A DNA stretch of 64,000 nucleotides from Neisseria flavescens (GTDB lineage: Bacteria; Pseudomonadota; Gammaproteobacteria; Burkholderiales; Neisseriaceae), in NCBI RefSeq assembly GCF_005221285.1, contig NZ_CP039886.1:310001-374000 (forward strand). Reading direction: 5' to 3'. Position 1 is the stretch's first letter. Every line of letters begins with the position of its first letter. The notes beneath the pieces are model-generated. The model was not told the origin of the DNA and searched no databases. It worked only from the letters and a program-made list of their open reading frames with translations. A program made the translations under genes and the position numbers. This document shows, in pieces, positions 34,441-43,448 of the stretch.

Positions 34441-35556
34441 ATGAAAAAATCGATTATCGCTTTGGTTATTGCCGGTTTGCCGCTGGCTGCCTCTGCAGAA
34501 GTGATTCTGTATGGTCAAATCAAAAGTAGCGTGACCGTTGGTCAAGTAAAAATCAAAGGTGACGCAGGTTCTGAAACCAGTTCTACTGCAACCAGCATCA
34601 ATGACAATACCTCCCGTATCGGCTTTAAAGGCAGCGAGAACTTGGGCGGCGATTTGAAAGCCATCTGGCAAGTTGAACAAAAAACAGCCATTACCGGCGG
34701 CTCTCAAGGTTTTGCCAATCGCGATTCCTTCATCGGTTTGCAAGGTAAATTCGGTAAAGTCCGTGCCGGTAAACTCAGCAATATGCTGAACGAAATGGAC
34801 ACCATCGATCCATGGATGTACAAAACCAATGCCGCAGGTTTGGGCATCTTTACCCGTACCGGCAACCGTAACGCCGCTGTACGCTACGACAGCCCGGATT
34901 TCGGCGGATTCAAATTCAACGTGTCTTACGCACCGCGCGACAACCGCAATCCTTCAGACAAATACACGCACACCGAAGCGGCCAAAGACCAATACACCGG
35001 CGGCGTGAGCTTCTCTAAAAACGGCTTTACTGCCAATGCGGCTTACGGCCACTACAACGGCGCGTACACCGACAATTCCGGCAAATTCAAAGCAGCGCAA
35101 ATCGCCAAAGTCGAAACTTACTACAACAAAGACAATCTCTTTGTCGGCGGCGGCGTACACTATGCCAAAGGCCATGAGACAGCCAACCAATATTTAGGCT
35201 ATTTCACCGATGGTTTTAATAAGTACAAGGGTAGTGACATCACTACCGACTTAGGCAAAGAGGAAGCCGTGAAAGTGGTTGATGCAGCGGTAACAGTCGG
35301 CTACAAATTGGGTAATGTCACCCCACGCATTACTTACGCACACGGCTGGCCTGCCAAGGGCGTGAACAGCGGCGAGAAATTGGTGGATAAATTCGAGCAA
35401 GTCGTTGTCGGCGGCCAATACATCTTCAGCAAACGCACCGGCGTCAATGCCCAACTGGCGTATCTGAAAGTCGGCAACAAAACCCGTCTGACTGCAGCCA
35501 ACAAAGGCGGCGTTGAGCAAAAAGCCGCTTCTGTGGGCCTGTATCACAAATTCTAA
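34441..35556 (+). CDS. Neisserial outer-membrane porin (PorB-type)
   Basis: From the ATG with GGAGAG upstream the precursor is 371 residues: signal peptide ending PLAASA, mature start EVILYGQIKSSV, SRIGFKGSENLGGDLKAIWQVEQ, the loop-3/constriction region GFANRDSFIGLQGKFGKVRAGKLSNML and a C-terminal beta-signal ending YHKF. Trimeric 16-strand porins of this family give anion-preferring diffusion across the outer membrane. Surface loops (about residues 150-180 and 225-260) are the variable parts. An in-frame upstream start (34402) is not supported. Confidence 0.93.
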   Translation: MKKSIIALVIAGLPLAASAEVILYGQIKSSVTVGQVKIKGDAGSETSSTATSINDNTSRIGFKGSENLGGDLKAIWQVEQKTAITGGSQGFANRDSFIGLQGKFGKVRAGKLSNMLNEMDTIDPWMYKTNAAGLGIFTRTGNRNAAVRYDSPDFGGFKFNVSYAPRDNRNPSDKYTHTEAAKDQYTGGVSFSKNGFTANAAYGHYNGAYTDNSGKFKAAQIAKVETYYNKDNLFVGGGVHYAKGHETANQYLGYFTDGFNKYKGSDITTDLGKEEAVKVVDAAVTVGYKLGNVTPRITYAHGWPAKGVNSGEKLVDKFEQVVVGGQYIFSKRTGVNAQLAYLKVGNKTRLTAANKGGVEQKAASVGLYHKF

Positions 35557-35572
35557 GCCGTCTCTAAAGACA

Positions 35573-35604
35573 AGGCCGTCTGAAAAAGTTCAGACGGCCT
35601 TTTT
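35573..35604. terminator. Bidirectional DUS terminator
   Basis: AGGCCGTCTGAA (35573-35584) and TTCAGACGGCCT (35589-35600), loop of four, then TTTTT; separates the porin from the convergent CNP1-like gene. Confidence 0.85.
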
Positions 35605-35619
35605 CTTGATTAAAGCGGT

Positions 35620-36231
35620 TTATTTGTCGTGGTTGGTCAGCGTTGTGCCGTGACGGCCGCCGCGTTCTTTCAAACGTTGTACCAAGCCTTCGACCGTTGT
35701 CGGCATGCCGTCGATACAGAATGCCTGATACAGGGCAGTGTGCAGGGCGTCGTTGCGGCTGAACGCATTGCCGATCAGCTTCCAATCGCCTTTACGCGGC
35801 TCGATCCAGCGGTGGTTTACTGTGTCGCCGTAAGCGAATACTTTGTAAGACGAACGCTTGTCGTTGCTGTAAGTAAAGGACGTGCGGGCGCAATAGAGGC
35901 CTTCGACGGAGAGGTTGTCGTAGCCTTTGTCGGAGCGCACATTCAAGACGTAGCGGATGCTGTTGTCCGGCGCAGGCATAATTTGCAGGCTGCTGAGCAG
36001 GATTTTGGGCTGCTTGCCGTAGGTTTCGTTGACATAGAGGTCGAACCAATCGCCCGATTGGGTATCGGGCAGGGGCGGCAACTCGGCTTTGTGTTCTTTA
36101 AATTCGCGTGCGGCAACTTCTTCAGGGCTTTCCTGATAACGCGTGTTGGTCAGCGTATCCTTTTGGCTGAAACCCAAAGCAAATACTTGAGTCGCGGCAA
36201 GGCTGAGAGCGAGAAGGGCAAAACGGCGCAT
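35620..36231 (-). CDS. CNP1-like family exported protein
   Basis: From the ATG with GGAG upstream the product is 203 residues: signal peptide (MRRFALLALSLAATQVFA), then the CNP1-like domain with DWFDLYVNETYGKQPKIL, RYVLNVRSDKGYDNLSVEG, CARTSFTYSNDKRSSYKVFAYGD and W(I)EPRKGDWKLIG. The family occurs in beta-proteobacteria and has no established role. A longer frame to 36288 lacks a signal-peptide start and is rejected. Confidence 0.8.
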   Translation of the reverse strand: MRRFALLALSLAATQVFALGFSQKDTLTNTRYQESPEEVAAREFKEHKAELPPLPDTQSGDWFDLYVNETYGKQPKILLSSLQIMPAPDNSIRYVLNVRSDKGYDNLSVEGLYCARTSFTYSNDKRSSYKVFAYGDTVNHRWIEPRKGDWKLIGNAFSRNDALHTALYQAFCIDGMPTTVEGLVQRLKERGGRHGTTLTNHDK

Positions 36232-36340
36232 AGACAGCTCCAAAGTGAAAAACGGCTTTATTTTATGGGCTTGCAGGGTGGGGTGCAAGTAAGTGCGGTA
36301 TAATTGACGTTAATTCTGATTAATATGACGAGTTTTCATC

Positions 36341-36565
36341 ATGAATACACAAACTCTGGATGTCATCGGTTTGAAATGCCCGTTGCCGATTTTGCGTGCC
36401 AAAAAAGCTTTGGCGCAAATGCAGGAGGGCGAAGTGCTGACCGTATTGGCCACCGATGGCGGCGCGCCCGGCGATTTTGAAGCGTTTTGCCGTCAGACCG
36501 GACATGTTTTGTTGGAATCGAGCGAAGCCGACGGCGTGTTCAAGCTGGTGTTGAAGCACAAATAA
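36341..36565 (+). CDS. TusA-like sulfurtransferase (SirA/YeeD/TusA family)
   Basis: A 74-residue protein with the family signature LKCPLPILRAKKALAQM, where Cys 13 would carry persulfide sulfur, and the GDFEAFCRQTGH segment. TusA proteins relay sulfur for tRNA thiolation or other pathways. Several paralogues usually exist, so this one is not firmly tusA. It ends 12 bases before the next ATG, the gap being exactly one DUS. Confidence 0.85.
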   Translation: MNTQTLDVIGLKCPLPILRAKKALAQMQEGEVLTVLATDGGAPGDFEAFCRQTGHVLLESSEADGVFKLVLKHK

Positions 36566-36577
36566 AGGCCGTCTGAA

Positions 36578-37171
36578 ATGTCTAAAGCCGTCGCGTTGTC
36601 TGCTGCTGTATTGGCTGTCTGCCTGAGTGCATGCGGCAATGAAGGTGTTTCGCCGCAGAACGCTGCCGATTATGCCCAAAATGTAACCGACTTGTTCCGC
36701 CAAAGCTGCGTGGCCGCAGACGGCGATGCTGCCCTTGTCGGCGAGTTTGCCAATGCCAACAAACTGGTTTTATTGTCGAAAAAGGATATTGCCGATTTGC
36801 CTGCCGGAATAATGGATTTTGAGGCATTAAGTATTTGGAAGAAAACGGAAAACGGTGCAGATTATTATTTGAGCCTGACTGAAGACAGTTGCAGCGTACG
36901 CACGGCTAAAGCCGACGACCATCTGATTTTCAAACAATTTTTGGCTTTGGCAGAAAATCCGCCGCAAGGTTTGAACGCTGAATTGCGTGCCGATAATTTG
37001 GCGGAAACCCCGTTGCCTATGCGTCAGATTTCCTACGCATGGCGCGCGTCCGGCAGTCCGAAAGAAACCTTGCTGACCGTTAAAACAACGTCGTCCGAGC
37101 ATTTTCCGGTACAGGCTGTTTTTTATTTGACCCATCATTCTTACGACAATAAGGCCGCCGTTTTGCCTTAG
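36578..37171 (+). CDS. Putative lipoprotein, 197 aa
   Basis: The N-terminus (SKAVALSAAVLAVCLSACGNEG) ends in a lipobox LSAC, predicting lipid attachment at Cys 19. The mature part is unremarkable in motifs. The ATG directly follows a DUS (36566-36577), which replaces any normal ribosome-binding spacer except the AAAGG in front of it. Probably cotranscribed with the TusA-like gene. No family recognised. Confidence 0.65.
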   Translation: MSKAVALSAAVLAVCLSACGNEGVSPQNAADYAQNVTDLFRQSCVAADGDAALVGEFANANKLVLLSKKDIADLPAGIMDFEALSIWKKTENGADYYLSLTEDSCSVRTAKADDHLIFKQFLALAENPPQGLNAELRADNLAETPLPMRQISYAWRASGSPKETLLTVKTTSSEHFPVQAVFYLTHHSYDNKAAVLP

Positions 37172-37268
37172 GCCGGTTGACGATTGAAACATTAAATTAA
37201 TAGAAACCGTTACCGCCGAATAAAGGCCGTCTGAAACATTATCAAACCAAACCACTCGAAAGTAAGCT

Positions 37269-38303
37269 ATGCAAACCCTGACCATCATCCGCCCCGACGA
37301 TATGCACTTACACCTGCGCGACGGTGACGCGCTCAAAGCCGTTGCCCCGTACACCGCCCGACAAATGGGCCGCGCGGTTATCATGCCCAACCTGAAGCCG
37401 CCCGTCGTCAGCGTTGCCGATGCCCAAGCATACAAAGAGCGCATTATGGCCGCCCTGCCAGAAGGCAGCACCTTCCAGCCGTTGATGACGCTTTATTTGA
37501 CCGACAACGCTACTCCCGAACTCGTGCGTGAAGCCAAGGCTGCCGGTATTGTGGCTTTCAAACTTTATCCTGCCGGTGCGACCACCAATTCCGATTCCGG
37601 CGTGACCGACTTGTTCAAACTGATTCCCGTGTTGGAAGAAATGGCGAAACAGGGCATTTTGTTCTTGGTTCACGGCGAAGTGACTGATTCAGAAATCGAT
37701 ATTTTCGACCGCGAAGCCGCCTTTATCGAGCGCGTGATGAAACCGGTTTTGGCGCAAGTGCCCAACCTCAAAGTCGTGTTTGAACACATCACCACTGCCG
37801 AGGCTGCCCGACTGGTATTGGAAGCAGGCGATAATGTGGCCGCGTCCGTGACGCCGCAACACTTGCTGCTCAACCGCAATGACCTTTTGGTCGGCGGCGT
37901 GCGTCCGCATCATTTCTGCCTGCCCGTACTCAAACGCGAAACCCACCGTCAGGCTTTGGTTGCCGCCGTTACCGGCGATAAGGCGCACAAATTTTTCCTC
38001 GGCACGGACTCTGCGCCACATGCCAAAACTGCCAAAGAAAATGCTTGCGGTTGCGCCGGTATGTTCAGCGCGATGACCGCCATCGAGCTTTATGCCGAAG
38101 TGTTTGAGAAAGCAGGCGCGTTGGATAAACTGGAAGCCTTTGCTTCTAAAAACGGCCCACGTTTCTACGGTCTGCCTGAAAATTCCGATACCATCACATT
38201 GATCAAACAATCTCAAACCGTTCCTGCCAGCGTACCTTACGGCGATGGCGAGCTTGTACCGATGAGGGCCGGCGGCGAGATTGAATGGACGGTACAATAT
38301 TAG
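37269..38303 (+). CDS. pyrC: Dihydroorotase
   Basis: A 344-residue class II dihydroorotase: DMHLHLRDGD near the N-terminus gives the zinc-binding His pair, FKLYPAGATTNSDSGV holds the (carboxylated) lysine, HGEV and FEHITT give further His ligands and GTDSAPH the catalytic Asp. It closes carbamoyl-aspartate to dihydroorotate in pyrimidine synthesis. A DUS lies upstream at 37224-37236 and a classical terminator downstream. Confidence 0.96.
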   Translation: MQTLTIIRPDDMHLHLRDGDALKAVAPYTARQMGRAVIMPNLKPPVVSVADAQAYKERIMAALPEGSTFQPLMTLYLTDNATPELVREAKAAGIVAFKLYPAGATTNSDSGVTDLFKLIPVLEEMAKQGILFLVHGEVTDSEIDIFDREAAFIERVMKPVLAQVPNLKVVFEHITTAEAARLVLEAGDNVAASVTPQHLLLNRNDLLVGGVRPHHFCLPVLKRETHRQALVAAVTGDKAHKFFLGTDSAPHAKTAKENACGCAGMFSAMTAIELYAEVFEKAGALDKLEAFASKNGPRFYGLPENSDTITLIKQSQTVPASVPYGDGELVPMRAGGEIEWTVQY

Positions 38304-38330
38304 ATTTGCCGTCAATGAGGCATAAAAAGA

Positions 38331-38364
38331 AACAACCTGCTTGAAAGGGCAGGTTGTTTTTTAT
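38331..38364 (+). terminator. Rho-independent terminator of pyrC
   Basis: AACAACCTGC (38331-38340) pairs with GCAGGTTGTT (38349-38358), followed by T6. Confidence 0.88.
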
Positions 38365-38435
38365 TGTCGTTCAGACGGCCTGTTATAGGAAGGGAAGATA
38401 GACAGGCCGTCTGAAAACAGGATTAGAGTGTGTAT

Positions 38436-38999
38436 TTATTCGGTCAACATGGGTTTCAGAGCTTCCCAAGCCTGCGGCAGTTGGGTAAAGCCGTCCGAAG
38501 CCATCAAATGGCCGCCTTCGGGGATATGGGTAACAGGGCTTTTGAGTTTGGCCGCCATGTCCAAAGTCAGTTCGGGCGGAACATGGGTGTCGTTGTCGGA
38601 AACCAGGCAGTGTTTGGGCATATCGATTTTGCGCAGGATGTCGAAATCGGGGGATGCTGCTTTAATGTAGGCATCAAGCGCGGGCAGGGGCGGCAGCGTA
38701 TCGGCAAAACCGGCGGCAAGCAACAGACCGCCGATTTTTTGCGGCTGTTGGCGGCTGAGGAAGTGAAGGAGGGTAATGCAGCCGAGACTGTGGCCGACTA
38801 GGAAGGTATGGGCATCAGGCTTGCCGATGTGCTGGTCAAGGGTAAACTGCCACGCGGTCGTGCTTGGTTTGTCGGGATTGGGCATGGCGAGGGAAATTGC
38901 TTGTGCGCCGGTGCTTTTGACTTGGGCGCAAAGCCAGTCAAACCAGTTGCCGTGCGGATTGCCTTCAAAGCCATGTACGATATAAACGCGTCGATTCAT
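38436..38999 (-). CDS. RBBP9/YdeN family alpha/beta hydrolase
   Basis: A 187-residue hydrolase: VYIVHGFEGNPHGNWFDWL at the start, nucleophile Ser in LVGHSLGCITLLHFL (about residue 71), Asp in SDNDTHVPPE and His in EGGHLMASDGF. Such proteins are serine hydrolases of unknown physiological substrate. DUS elements flank it (38404-38416 and near 39010). Confidence 0.85.
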   Translation of the reverse strand: MNRRVYIVHGFEGNPHGNWFDWLCAQVKSTGAQAISLAMPNPDKPSTTAWQFTLDQHIGKPDAHTFLVGHSLGCITLLHFLSRQQPQKIGGLLLAAGFADTLPPLPALDAYIKAASPDFDILRKIDMPKHCLVSDNDTHVPPELTLDMAAKLKSPVTHIPEGGHLMASDGFTQLPQAWEALKPMLTE

Positions 39000-39384
39000 G
39001 TTTCTCCTCCTTCAGACGGCCTGAGACTTTTGTTTAAATCTCTGCCTGTAAGCGTTTATTATACCATGTTTGTTTATGTTTTATTGTTTGTCGCTTTGTT
39101 AGGATTTTTAATTAAGCTTTTGTTGTTAAATGATATTTGCAAGAATAATAAAGCAAACAACACGGCAGCGGCGGATGGCTTTGCCGTGTTGTTCGGGTTT
39201 GAAATATATAGGAGCCGTCTGAAAAAGGGAAAGAATGGTTTGTTTGTTGCAAAGATGTTTTTGTTATATTGCAAGGCCGTATTTTTCAGACGGCCTTTGC
39301 GCTTTAACTTATTTTTAAACCGATTTCTCTGACGAAGCGCTTGTCTTGGCGTACACTTTGGTTTTTCATAAATGAGAATGGTTT
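39000..39384. other. Intergenic region with a long hairpin
   Basis: About 385 bases between divergent genes. It holds a perfect 12-bp inverted repeat (AACAACACGGCA at 39156-39167, TGCCGTGTTGTT at 39182-39193), DUS-like cores at 39213 and 39286-39297 and a second imperfect hairpin (39273-39297). An open frame through it (39066-39332) is not believed. Confidence 0.6.
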
Positions 39385-40011
39385 ATGTATCACGGCGAGA
39401 GATTTAATGCGTACAGCCATTTGGTCGGTTTCTTATTGGCAGTGGTGGCATTGGTGCTGATGCTGGTAAAGGCGGTCGAATCGGCGGACGGCTATCGGAT
39501 TGCCGGTGCATTGACTTATGGAGTCTGCCTGCTGCTTCTGTATTTGGGCTCAACCTTATACCACAGTATTCCGCAGCCGAAGGCCAAGGCGATTTTGCAA
39601 AAGGTCGATCATTGCATGATTTATCTTTTAATTGCAGGCAGCTATACGCCGTTTACGCTGATTACTCTGCAGGGTGGTTGGGGCTGGTCGCTTTTCGGCG
39701 TGTCGTGGGGACTGGCTTTGCTGGGCATTGTTCAGGAGCTGACGATCGGGCGCAAAAGCGAGAAGCGGCTGTTGTCGATGGTGATTTATGTGTTGATGGG
39801 CTGGCTGATTGTGGTGGCGGTATGGCCGCTGATACAGTCGCTTTCGGCCGGTGGATTATTTTGGCTGGTGTTGGGTGGCGTATTGTATAGCGCGGGGATT
39901 TATTGGTTTATCAACGATACGAAAATCTGCCACGGCCACGGTATCTGGCACTTGTTTGTCTTGGCAGGCAGTTTGACGCAATTTATCAGCATTTATTTTT
40001 ATGTATTGTAG
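39385..40011 (+). CDS. Hemolysin III / TrhA family membrane protein
   Basis: A 208-residue protein with seven membrane segments and the PAQR-like motifs: HGERFNAYSHLVG, STLYHSIPQ, KVDHCMIYLLIAGSYTPFTL and HGIWHLFVLAGSL, carrying the conserved metal-binding Ser/His/Asp/His set. TrhA homologues affect membrane lipid homeostasis in E. coli; a haemolytic role is doubtful. Ends just before a DUS and a terminator. Confidence 0.87.
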   Translation: MYHGERFNAYSHLVGFLLAVVALVLMLVKAVESADGYRIAGALTYGVCLLLLYLGSTLYHSIPQPKAKAILQKVDHCMIYLLIAGSYTPFTLITLQGGWGWSLFGVSWGLALLGIVQELTIGRKSEKRLLSMVIYVLMGWLIVVAVWPLIQSLSAGGLFWLVLGGVLYSAGIYWFINDTKICHGHGIWHLFVLAGSLTQFISIYFYVL

Positions 40012-40028
40012 TTTCAGACGGCCTGAAA

Positions 40029-40064
40029 TAAAAAACCTCTCAGTTTGACTGAGAGGTTTTTGTT
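40029..40064. terminator. Bidirectional terminator
   Basis: AAAACCTCTCAGT and ACTGAGAGGTTTT form a 13-bp stem (40032-40060) with A and T tracts on either side, serving the convergent trhA-like and AGCS genes. Confidence 0.9.
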
Positions 40065-40069
40065 TGTCG

Positions 40070-41500
40070 TCAACCTGGGTTTTTGTCGTGGAATTCGTGG
40101 AATTCATAGTTGTAGGTCAGCTCTTTTCCGGCTTTGGTTTGTGCCAGATAATCATCGTAAACCGCACGGATTTCCTTACGCAGCAGGAAGAGGGCGATTA
40201 AGTTCGGCAAGACCATGAAGCCGTTGAACATATCGGACATGCTCCAAACCAAATCCACTTTGCCCAATGTACCCAATACGATGGCCACCAAAACCAGTGC
40301 GCGGTAGATGCCCAAATGTTTGCCGCGGAACAGGAAGCGGATATTGGATTCGCCGAAGTAGTACCAGCCGATGATGGTGGTAAAGGCGAAGAAGGTCAGA
40401 CAGACGGCAAGCAGTTGCGAACCGAAACCCGGGAAGGCTTTGTTAAACGCCAGTTGGGTAACTGCCGCGCCGGTTTCGCCGGACAGGTTGGCATCGGTCA
40501 TCAGAATAATCAGCGCGGTTGCCGTGCAGACCATCAGCGTATCGATAAAGATACCAATAAACGCGGCCATACCTTGTTGCACAGGGTGTTTGACGTTGGC
40601 GGTCGCATGAGCGTGCGGGGTCGAACCCATACCGGCTTCATTGGAAAACAGGCCGCGTGCCACACCGAAGCGGACTGCCTCGCGCATACCGATACCGGCC
40701 GCACCGCCCAATACGGCTTCAGGATTGAAGGCGGCGACAAAGATATTGTGGAACATCGGGATGATGTGGTCGGAGAATTTGAACAAAATAATCACGGCAC
40801 ACAAGATGTAAATTACCGCCATAAACGGCACAACAAATTGCGCGATACCGGCAATGCGGTTGATGCCGCCGATGATGATAAGGCCGGCGAATACCGCCAA
40901 AGCAATGCCGACAGCCATCGGAGGAATATCGAAAGCCAAATTCATGGCCGAAGCGATGGAGTTGGATTGGGTCGCGTTACCGATGAAACCCAGCGCGATA
41001 ATCAAGGCGATGGAGAAAAAGCCGGACAGGAAACGCGCCGCGCCACGGCCGATTTTCGGAGTCAGGCCGTGCGTAATGTAAAACGCAGGGCCGCCAATGT
41101 ATTTACCGTGGCTGACCACGCGGTATTTTTGCGCCAAAACGGCTTCTGCAAAAATGGTGGACATACCCAAAATGGCAGACAGCCACATCCAAAAGATGGC
41201 ACCCGGACCGCCGGCAGTAATCGCAGTGGCGACACCGGCAACGTTGCCGGTACCGATTTGCGCGGAAATCGCCACGGCAAGCGCTTGAAATTGAGACAGG
41301 GATTTGCCTTCATGGTCTTTGTCTTTTTTGCTGAACAAGCCGCCGAAAACGGATTTGAAACCCACCCCCAATTTGGTCACTTGCGGCGCGCCCAAGTACA
41401 GGGTAAAAAACAGGCCGATACCGATTAAGGCATAAATCAGCAGGTAGTCCCAAAGAACCTGATTGACTGCACCCACCAGAGCAGACAATATTTCTTCCAT
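40070..41500 (-). CDS. Sodium:alanine/glycine symporter (AGCS family)
   Basis: From the ATG with AAAGG 8 bases upstream the protein is 476 residues with about 11 membrane segments. Family motifs include SQFQALAVAISAQIGTGNVAGVATAI, GGPGAIFWMWL, KYIGGPAFYI and FSNEAGMGSTPHAHATA. It imports alanine or glycine with sodium. The frame runs on to 41602 but that stretch is not conserved-looking. I looked for a glycine riboswitch upstream and found none. Confidence 0.92.
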   Translation of the reverse strand: MEEILSALVGAVNQVLWDYLLIYALIGIGLFFTLYLGAPQVTKLGVGFKSVFGGLFSKKDKDHEGKSLSQFQALAVAISAQIGTGNVAGVATAITAGGPGAIFWMWLSAILGMSTIFAEAVLAQKYRVVSHGKYIGGPAFYITHGLTPKIGRGAARFLSGFFSIALIIALGFIGNATQSNSIASAMNLAFDIPPMAVGIALAVFAGLIIIGGINRIAGIAQFVVPFMAVIYILCAVIILFKFSDHIIPMFHNIFVAAFNPEAVLGGAAGIGMREAVRFGVARGLFSNEAGMGSTPHAHATANVKHPVQQGMAAFIGIFIDTLMVCTATALIILMTDANLSGETGAAVTQLAFNKAFPGFGSQLLAVCLTFFAFTTIIGWYYFGESNIRFLFRGKHLGIYRALVLVAIVLGTLGKVDLVWSMSDMFNGFMVLPNLIALFLLRKEIRAVYDDYLAQTKAGKELTYNYEFHEFHDKNPG

Positions 41501-41865
41501 AATAAAACCTTTAATAAAAACAATAAAAATAAAATGATACGGGTAACTACTCCCACTCATTTTTCGGGTATGGCAACATCGGCGAGCAGGCCGTTTTGCC
41601 ATTCGATACCGGTTAAGTTGTTAACAATTTTTACCGGTTTTGTCATCATACCGTAAACCTTCGTGAATTTAAACGAAAAACTGACAAAGGTTTGCCGCAA
41701 ATATGCTTCTTTATTTAAAAAAGGTTTCTTTGTTTTCAGACGGCCTGTTTTTGCAAATGTTTGGGCCGTCTGAATATTTTGGCTAAAGCTAACTTATGAT
41801 AAAATGCACGCCTTACAAATGAAGCAAATTCCGCCTCAGCGCGTGAAAAAACGAAAGGAATCAAC
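41501..41865. other. Intergenic region between AGCS symporter and yebC
   Basis: 365 bases holding both upstream regions. It contains a reverse DUS (about 41734-41745) and GGGCCGTCTGAA (41763-41774), and an ACCGGT-bounded AT-rich stretch near 41610-41640. No gene or recognisable riboswitch seen. Confidence 0.5.
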
Positions 41866-42594
41866 ATGGCAGGCCATAGTAAGTGGGCAAATATCCAACA
41901 CAAAAAAGCCCGACAAGATGCCAAACGCGGCAAAATCTTCACCCGTCTGATTAAAGAAATTACCGTTGCTGCCCGCATGGGCGGCGGCGACCCCGGCGCA
42001 AACCCGCGCCTGCGCCTGGCTTTGGAAAAAGCCGCTGAAAACAATATGCCTAAAGACAACGTGCAACGTGCGATCGACAAAGGTACGGGCAATCTGGAAG
42101 GCGTGGAATACATCGAGTTGCGTTACGAAGGCTACGGCATCGGCGGCGCGGCTTTGATGGTAGACTGCCTGACCGACAACAAAACCCGTACCGTTGCCGA
42201 TGTGCGCCATGCGTTCACTAAAAACGGCGGCAACTTGGGTACCGACGGTTGCGTAGCGTTCAACTTCGTTCATCAAGGCTATTTGGTGTTTGAACCGGGC
42301 GTTGACGAAGATGCACTGATGGAAGCGGCTTTGGAAGCCGGTGCGGAAGATGTGATCACCAACGACGACGGTTCCATCGAAGTGGTTACCGCGCCGAACG
42401 ACTGGGCCGGTGTGAAATCGGCTTTGGAAGCCGCAGGCTACAAATCTGTTGACGGCGACGTTACCATGCGCACCCAAAACGAAACTGAGTTGAGCGGCGA
42501 AGATGCGGTTAAGATGCAAAAACTGATTGACGCATTGGAAGATTTGGACGACGTACAAGACGTTTACACTTCTGCCGTGTTGGATTTGGACTGA
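41866..42594 (+). CDS. yebC: YebC/PmpR family (TACO1-like) protein
   Basis: A 242-residue YebC: MAGHSKWANIQHKKARQDAKRGK, LIKEITVAARMGG, GDPGANPRLR and NMPKDNVQRAIDKGTG in domain 1, then the acidic domains 2-3. Long annotated as a transcription regulator; recent work on the family links it to translation through difficult peptide stretches. AAAGGA precedes the ATG. Confidence 0.95.
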   Translation: MAGHSKWANIQHKKARQDAKRGKIFTRLIKEITVAARMGGGDPGANPRLRLALEKAAENNMPKDNVQRAIDKGTGNLEGVEYIELRYEGYGIGGAALMVDCLTDNKTRTVADVRHAFTKNGGNLGTDGCVAFNFVHQGYLVFEPGVDEDALMEAALEAGAEDVITNDDGSIEVVTAPNDWAGVKSALEAAGYKSVDGDVTMRTQNETELSGEDAVKMQKLIDALEDLDDVQDVYTSAVLDLD

Positions 42595-42611
42595 ACAGTT
42601 TAAAGAATAAA

Positions 42612-42640
42612 AGGCCGTCTGAAATTTCAGACGGCCTTTT
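42612..42640. terminator. Tight bidirectional DUS terminator
   Basis: AGGCCGTCTGAA and TTCAGACGGCCT separated by only two bases (42612-42637) between convergent yebC and dsbB. Confidence 0.85.
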
Positions 42641-42654
42641 TATATCGAAACCAA

Positions 42655-43146
42655 TCAGATTTTTCTGGTTTTCAACCAAGCCCAAAGCAGCAGCAATACC
42701 ACAAAGCTGAAATACAAAATACTCCACACCGGCAGGGCGACGCCGAATAGATAGTCCGGTTCGGCGCAGTTGCCGAAGCCGCGGACGATGGGTTCAAACC
42801 AATCGAACAAAGGCCAGTCGCGCAGGCGGAAAGTCCAAGGTGCGCCGCAAGAAGGGGCGGTGCCGGGCGGCAGGCTTTGCAGCCAAATTTGATAGGCGGC
42901 GACACCTGCGCCGTAAACGGCCGGAGCGGCAATCAACAATGCCGAGAGTGAGCGGGCAAATTTGGAAGATTGAGAACTGAATGCCGTAACAATGGCCAAC
43001 AGCCCGACAGCCAATACGCACAAGCGTTGCAGGATGCACAATACGCACGGGTTCATGCCCAAAACGTATTGGGAAATAAAGGAGCCGCAGGCGGCAAATA
43101 TGGAGAGGACGACTAAAAATAAAACAGTCTTGCGGAAAAAGTTCAT
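42655..43146 (-). CDS. dsbB: Disulfide bond formation protein DsbB
   Basis: A 163-residue inner-membrane protein with four membrane segments, the quinone-linked Cys pair in NPCVLCILQR (first periplasmic loop) and the second pair, Cys in APSCGAPWTF and GFGNCAEP, in the second loop. DsbB reoxidises DsbA and passes electrons to quinones. A reverse DUS lies just upstream. Confidence 0.94.
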   Translation of the reverse strand: MNFFRKTVLFLVVLSIFAACGSFISQYVLGMNPCVLCILQRLCVLAVGLLAIVTAFSSQSSKFARSLSALLIAAPAVYGAGVAAYQIWLQSLPPGTAPSCGAPWTFRLRDWPLFDWFEPIVRGFGNCAEPDYLFGVALPVWSILYFSFVVLLLLWAWLKTRKI

Positions 43147-43448
43147 AACAGAAAACCTTTCAGACGGCCTAGACGCAAAACAGCCGATAAATAATGTTTA
43201 CTTTAACACAAAACGCATATGCTTTTTTGGGATTGACGGTTTTTTGCGTATGTTTGTTGATGTTGCATAACCATACATATAGAAACAAAAATGTGTTCCA
43301 TATCGAAAAGATGATATATTGACCTGTCAATTATTAAAATAAGTTAATTTCATATGTTTCTGTTTTTAATTGGTATTTAGTTATTGCATTTCCAACAGAA
43401 ACGACAAAGAACGGCTGTTTTACAGCCGTTTTGTTTTGTATAAATTCG
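43147..43448. other. AT-rich junction between dsbB and the prophage
   Basis: About 300 bases. It contains one DUS near 43159-43170 and a stem-loop AACGGCTG-TTTTA-CAGCCGTT followed by a T-rich tract (43412-43438). I could not find a direct repeat matching the right prophage border, so the exact left end is unknown. Confidence 0.5.

Noticed and set aside
39066..39332. 88-codon frame with a hydrophobic start between the RBBP9-like and hemolysin III genes
   Set aside because: No ribosome binding site, runs through hairpins and two DUS-type elements, and the C-terminal half is DUS-encoded sequence.
41501..41640. Possible glycine riboswitch before the AGCS symporter
   Set aside because: Such symporters are often under glycine riboswitches, but the conserved aptamer motifs are not present in the leader.
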